From Clostridiales bacterium (lineage in GTDB: Bacteria > Bacillota_A > Clostridia > Saccharofermentanales > Saccharofermentanaceae): DNA of 8,330 nucleotides. The notes below the pieces were generated by a model. The model did not search any database, was not told the DNA's origin, and saw only the letters and a list, made by a program, of their open reading frames with translations. The stretch is taken from contig JAFYJX010000031.1 of NCBI GenBank assembly GCA_017537905.1, positions 1 through 8,330 on the forward strand. Direction: 5' to 3'. Positions 7,544-8,330 of the stretch are shown here, one piece after another (the first letter of the stretch is position 1; each line of letters begins with the position of its first letter). The translations under genes and the position numbers were made by a program.

Positions 7544-7544
7544 T
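7515..7544 (+). promoter_or_regulatory. Promoter of tRNA-Arg, inside the mfd 3' end
   Basis: A -35 CTGACA (7515-7520, 5 of 6 matches to TTGACA) is followed after 18 bases by a perfect -10 TATAAT (7539-7544), which covers the mfd stop codon. Transcription would start about 7551, only a few bases before the mature tRNA 5' end. Confidence 0.72.
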
Positions 7545-7556
7545 ATGCGCGAAAAA

Positions 7557-7631
7557 GCTCCAATAGTCTAACGGATAGAATAGCGGTTTCCGGTACCGTA
7601 GATGCGGGTTCGACTCCTGCTTGGAGCGCCA
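7557..7631 (+). tRNA. tRNA-Arg (anticodon CCG)
   Basis: The 75-base cloverleaf includes an encoded CCA end. The acceptor stem GCTCCAA/TTGGAGC is seven perfect pairs; discriminator G7628; CCA 7629-7631. The anticodon stem is 7583-7587 with 7595-7599 (one G-U); the loop TTCCGGT places anticodon CCG at 7590-7592, which reads CGG arginine codons. The variable loop is four bases. The T arm GCGGG/CCTGC closes the standard loop TTCGACT. The D arm is weak: in the normal register G10-T25, T11-A24 and T13-G22 pair but C12-A23 does not; a shifted TCT/AGA stem is the alternative. Expression likely comes both from its own promoter and from mfd readthrough. Confidence 0.93.
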
Positions 7632-7712
7632 ATGAGGAAAAGCTTCCTTCAACGTACGAACAGTAATTTGCCTGCGGCAAATTAACTAGTTGAAGGAAGC
7701 TTTTCTATTGGC
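7628..7712 (+). terminator. Long composite palindrome after tRNA-Arg, probable bidirectional terminator
   Basis: The main stem is 17 perfect base pairs, 7637-7653 with 7689-7705, having AAAAGC on the 5' arm and GCTTTT on the 3' arm as in bidirectional terminators. Inside it, a second hairpin pairs 7664-7672 with 7676-7684 (9 bp, loop TGC). Outside it, after a 2-3 base bulge, six more pairs join 7628-7633 to 7707-7712; these include the tRNA discriminator and CCA. The T run after the stem is poor (TTTTCTATT), so termination efficiency is uncertain. It could also act in tRNA 3' processing or be a palindromic repeat element. Confidence 0.6.
7670..7694. repeat. Repeat copy A: GCCTGCGG + AATTAACTAGTTGAA
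   Basis: GCCTGCGG (7670-7677) is followed two bases later by AATTAACTAGTTGAA (7680-7694). Both parts recur in the same order at 7726-7733 and 7797-7811, where they are separated by 63 bases. The copy lies across the inner hairpin and the 3' arm of the palindrome. Confidence 0.5.
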
Positions 7713-7725
7713 GGGGAACGGGGTG

Positions 7726-7811
7726 GCCTGCGGAACTCGCAGCTAAGGTGTTTTTTGTTTGCGGTCTTAAGGCGTACCGAAAGTGACTGCGAGACTAATT
7801 AACTAGTCGAA
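7726..7811. repeat. Repeat copy B, split by a 63-base segment with 7-bp inverted ends
   Basis: GCCTGCGG (7726-7733) and AATTAACTAGTCGAA (7797-7811, 14 of 15 matches to copy A) flank a stretch that has CTCGCAG (7736-7742) near its left end and the inverted CTGCGAG (7787-7793) near its right end. The left end can also fold locally as CTGCG-GAACT-CGCAG (7728-7742), with six T at 7751-7756 further on. No open reading frame of note is seen. Whether this is an inserted mini-element or coincidence cannot be decided by eye. Confidence 0.35.
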
Positions 7812-7814
7812 TTA

Positions 7815-7823
7815 TGATAAAAT
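7815..7823 (+). promoter_or_regulatory. Extended -10 promoter of the DUF6273 gene
   Basis: TGATAAAAT fits the extended -10 form TG-N-TATAAT with one mismatch. No good -35 is seen at the usual distance. The start of transcription would be near 7830, giving a leader of about 70 bases. Confidence 0.45.
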
Positions 7824-7831
7824 ATGCTATC

Positions 7832-7874
7832 GCAAAGAGGCTGTTTTTGATGGCTATTTAGCAGCTTTCTTTGC
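7832..7874 (+). other. Leader hairpin of the DUF6273 gene
   Basis: GCAAAGAGGCTG (7832-7843) pairs with CAGCTTTCTTTGC (7862-7874) to give about 12 base pairs with one G-U pair and one bulged T, closing a loop of about 18 bases. It starts just after the predicted transcription start and ends about 13 bases before the ribosome binding site. It could stabilise the mRNA or act as an attenuator; it has no T run to make it a terminator. Confidence 0.45.
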
Positions 7875-7886
7875 ACTTTGAAAAGT

Positions 7887-7896
7887 GGGAGATAGG
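7887..7896 (+). promoter_or_regulatory. Ribosome binding site of the DUF6273 gene
   Basis: GGGAGATAGG precedes the ATG at 7899; GGGAG ends 7 bases before it. An in-frame TAG at 7893-7895 means no longer N-terminus is possible. Confidence 0.7.
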
Positions 7897-7898
7897 AC

Positions 7899-8330
7899 AT
7901 GAATTTGCGCAAAGCTTTTGTGAGCACGGCTTTGATCTTGATGGCAGGATTACTGCCTCTTTCGGCATTTCAAAAAACTCTCCGCGCAGATTCCGGCAAT
8001 AATGACAGATCCGGCAAAGAGATCCGGAGCGGAACGGCCCATATTACGGGCGCGATGGAAAGCAATATTTATTTCGGAAACTACTGGCAGTCCGTTAAGA
8101 GTGAAGAGGCAACAGACAGCAACAAAGAGCCCGTAAAGTGGAGAGTTCTCGCTAACAACGGAAACCTTTTCGTCGTGTCAGATAAGAACCTTGACTGCCT
8201 CGAATATAATTCATCAGCTGAAACAGTCACATGGGAAGAATGCACTTTAAGAAAGTGGCTCAACAGCAAATTCCTTGATAAGGCCTTCACTACGCAGGAG
8301 CAGGGGGCTGTCCTTGAATCTCTCGTCGTA
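7899..8330 (+). CDS. Secreted DUF6273-type protein, N-terminal part (runs off window)
   Basis: The first 144 codons are present without a stop. Residues 1-30 look like a Sec signal peptide: NLRK, then a hydrophobic core (about 6-24), then a possible cleavage site after LRA (30) or after LSA (23). There is no lipobox Cys. A short polar linker (31-52) follows. From about residue 55 I recognise the pattern of DUF6273: NIYFGNYWQS (56-65), EPVKWRVL (77-84), LDC-x-x-YN (98-104), and VTWEECTLRKWLNSKF (110-125) with AF at 129-130. The function of this domain is not known to me; it is frequent in exported proteins of gut Clostridia, often joined to repeats or cell-wall-binding modules. The rest of the protein, and so its anchor, is outside the window. 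The gene has its own promoter and leader and does not look co-transcribed with the housekeeping cluster. Confidence 0.8.
   Translation, partial: MNLRKAFVSTALILMAGLLPLSAFQKTLRADSGNNDRSGKEIRSGTAHITGAMESNIYFGNYWQSVKSEEATDSNKEPVKWRVLANNGNLFVVSDKNLDCLEYNSSAETVTWEECTLRKWLNSKFLDKAFTTQEQGAVLESLVV

Noticed and set aside
7420..7680. 86-codon open frame on the minus strand
   Set aside because: It is antisense to the mfd 3' end and the whole tRNA-Arg; such tRNA-antisense frames are a common annotation artefact, and the protein shows no recognisable domain.
7728..7756. Intrinsic terminator or small RNA end after the tRNA palindrome
   Set aside because: The stem is only 5 bp and the T run starts 8 bases after it, too far for a normal terminator.
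7600..7900. Integration site of a mobile element at the tRNA 3' end
   Set aside because: No direct repeat of the tRNA 3' half is present downstream in the window, and no integrase gene is seen; only an inverted match to GCCAAT occurs.

Overview
The window looks like ordinary chromosome from a Gram-positive anaerobe, most likely a gut or rumen member of the Clostridia. The clues are the clostridial style of the ThrRS and GlmU sequences, the glmU-pth-mfd order, an LDH-type fermentative dehydrogenase, and a secreted protein whose motifs I recognise as DUF6273, a domain common in clostridial surface proteins. Base composition is roughly balanced by eye. All genes are on the + strand. The taxonomic call is inference; no 16S or other marker is present.

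Layout. (1) 2-640: the last 212 codons of threonyl-tRNA synthetase (thrS), closed by a strong intrinsic terminator (678-711). (2) 916-1869: a lone lactate/malate dehydrogenase-family gene with its own upstream region, which holds an AT-rich repeat, and two consecutive terminator hairpins (1876-1957). (3) 2032-7543: a tight glmU-pth-mfd cluster read from a TATAAT promoter just after those terminators. glmU and pth are 18 bases apart; pth and mfd overlap by 8 bases. (4) 7557-7631: tRNA-Arg(CCG), driven by a promoter in the last codons of mfd and followed directly by a long composite palindrome. (5) 7712-7898: an intergenic region with short repeats, an extended -10 promoter and a leader hairpin. 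(6) 7899-8330: the start of a secreted DUF6273 protein that runs off the window.

Function. The core genes serve translation (thrS, pth, tRNA-Arg), cell-wall precursor synthesis (glmU, UDP-GlcNAc) and transcription-coupled repair (mfd). The dehydrogenase disposes of reducing power at the pyruvate or oxaloacetate node. No defence system, mobile element or CRISPR array is visible, and I found no clearly new multi-gene system. The points most worth a second look are the Arg at the substrate-specificity position of the dehydrogenase, the palindrome that reaches into the tRNA CCA end, the repeat-flanked segment after it, and the DUF6273 gene with its structured leader.
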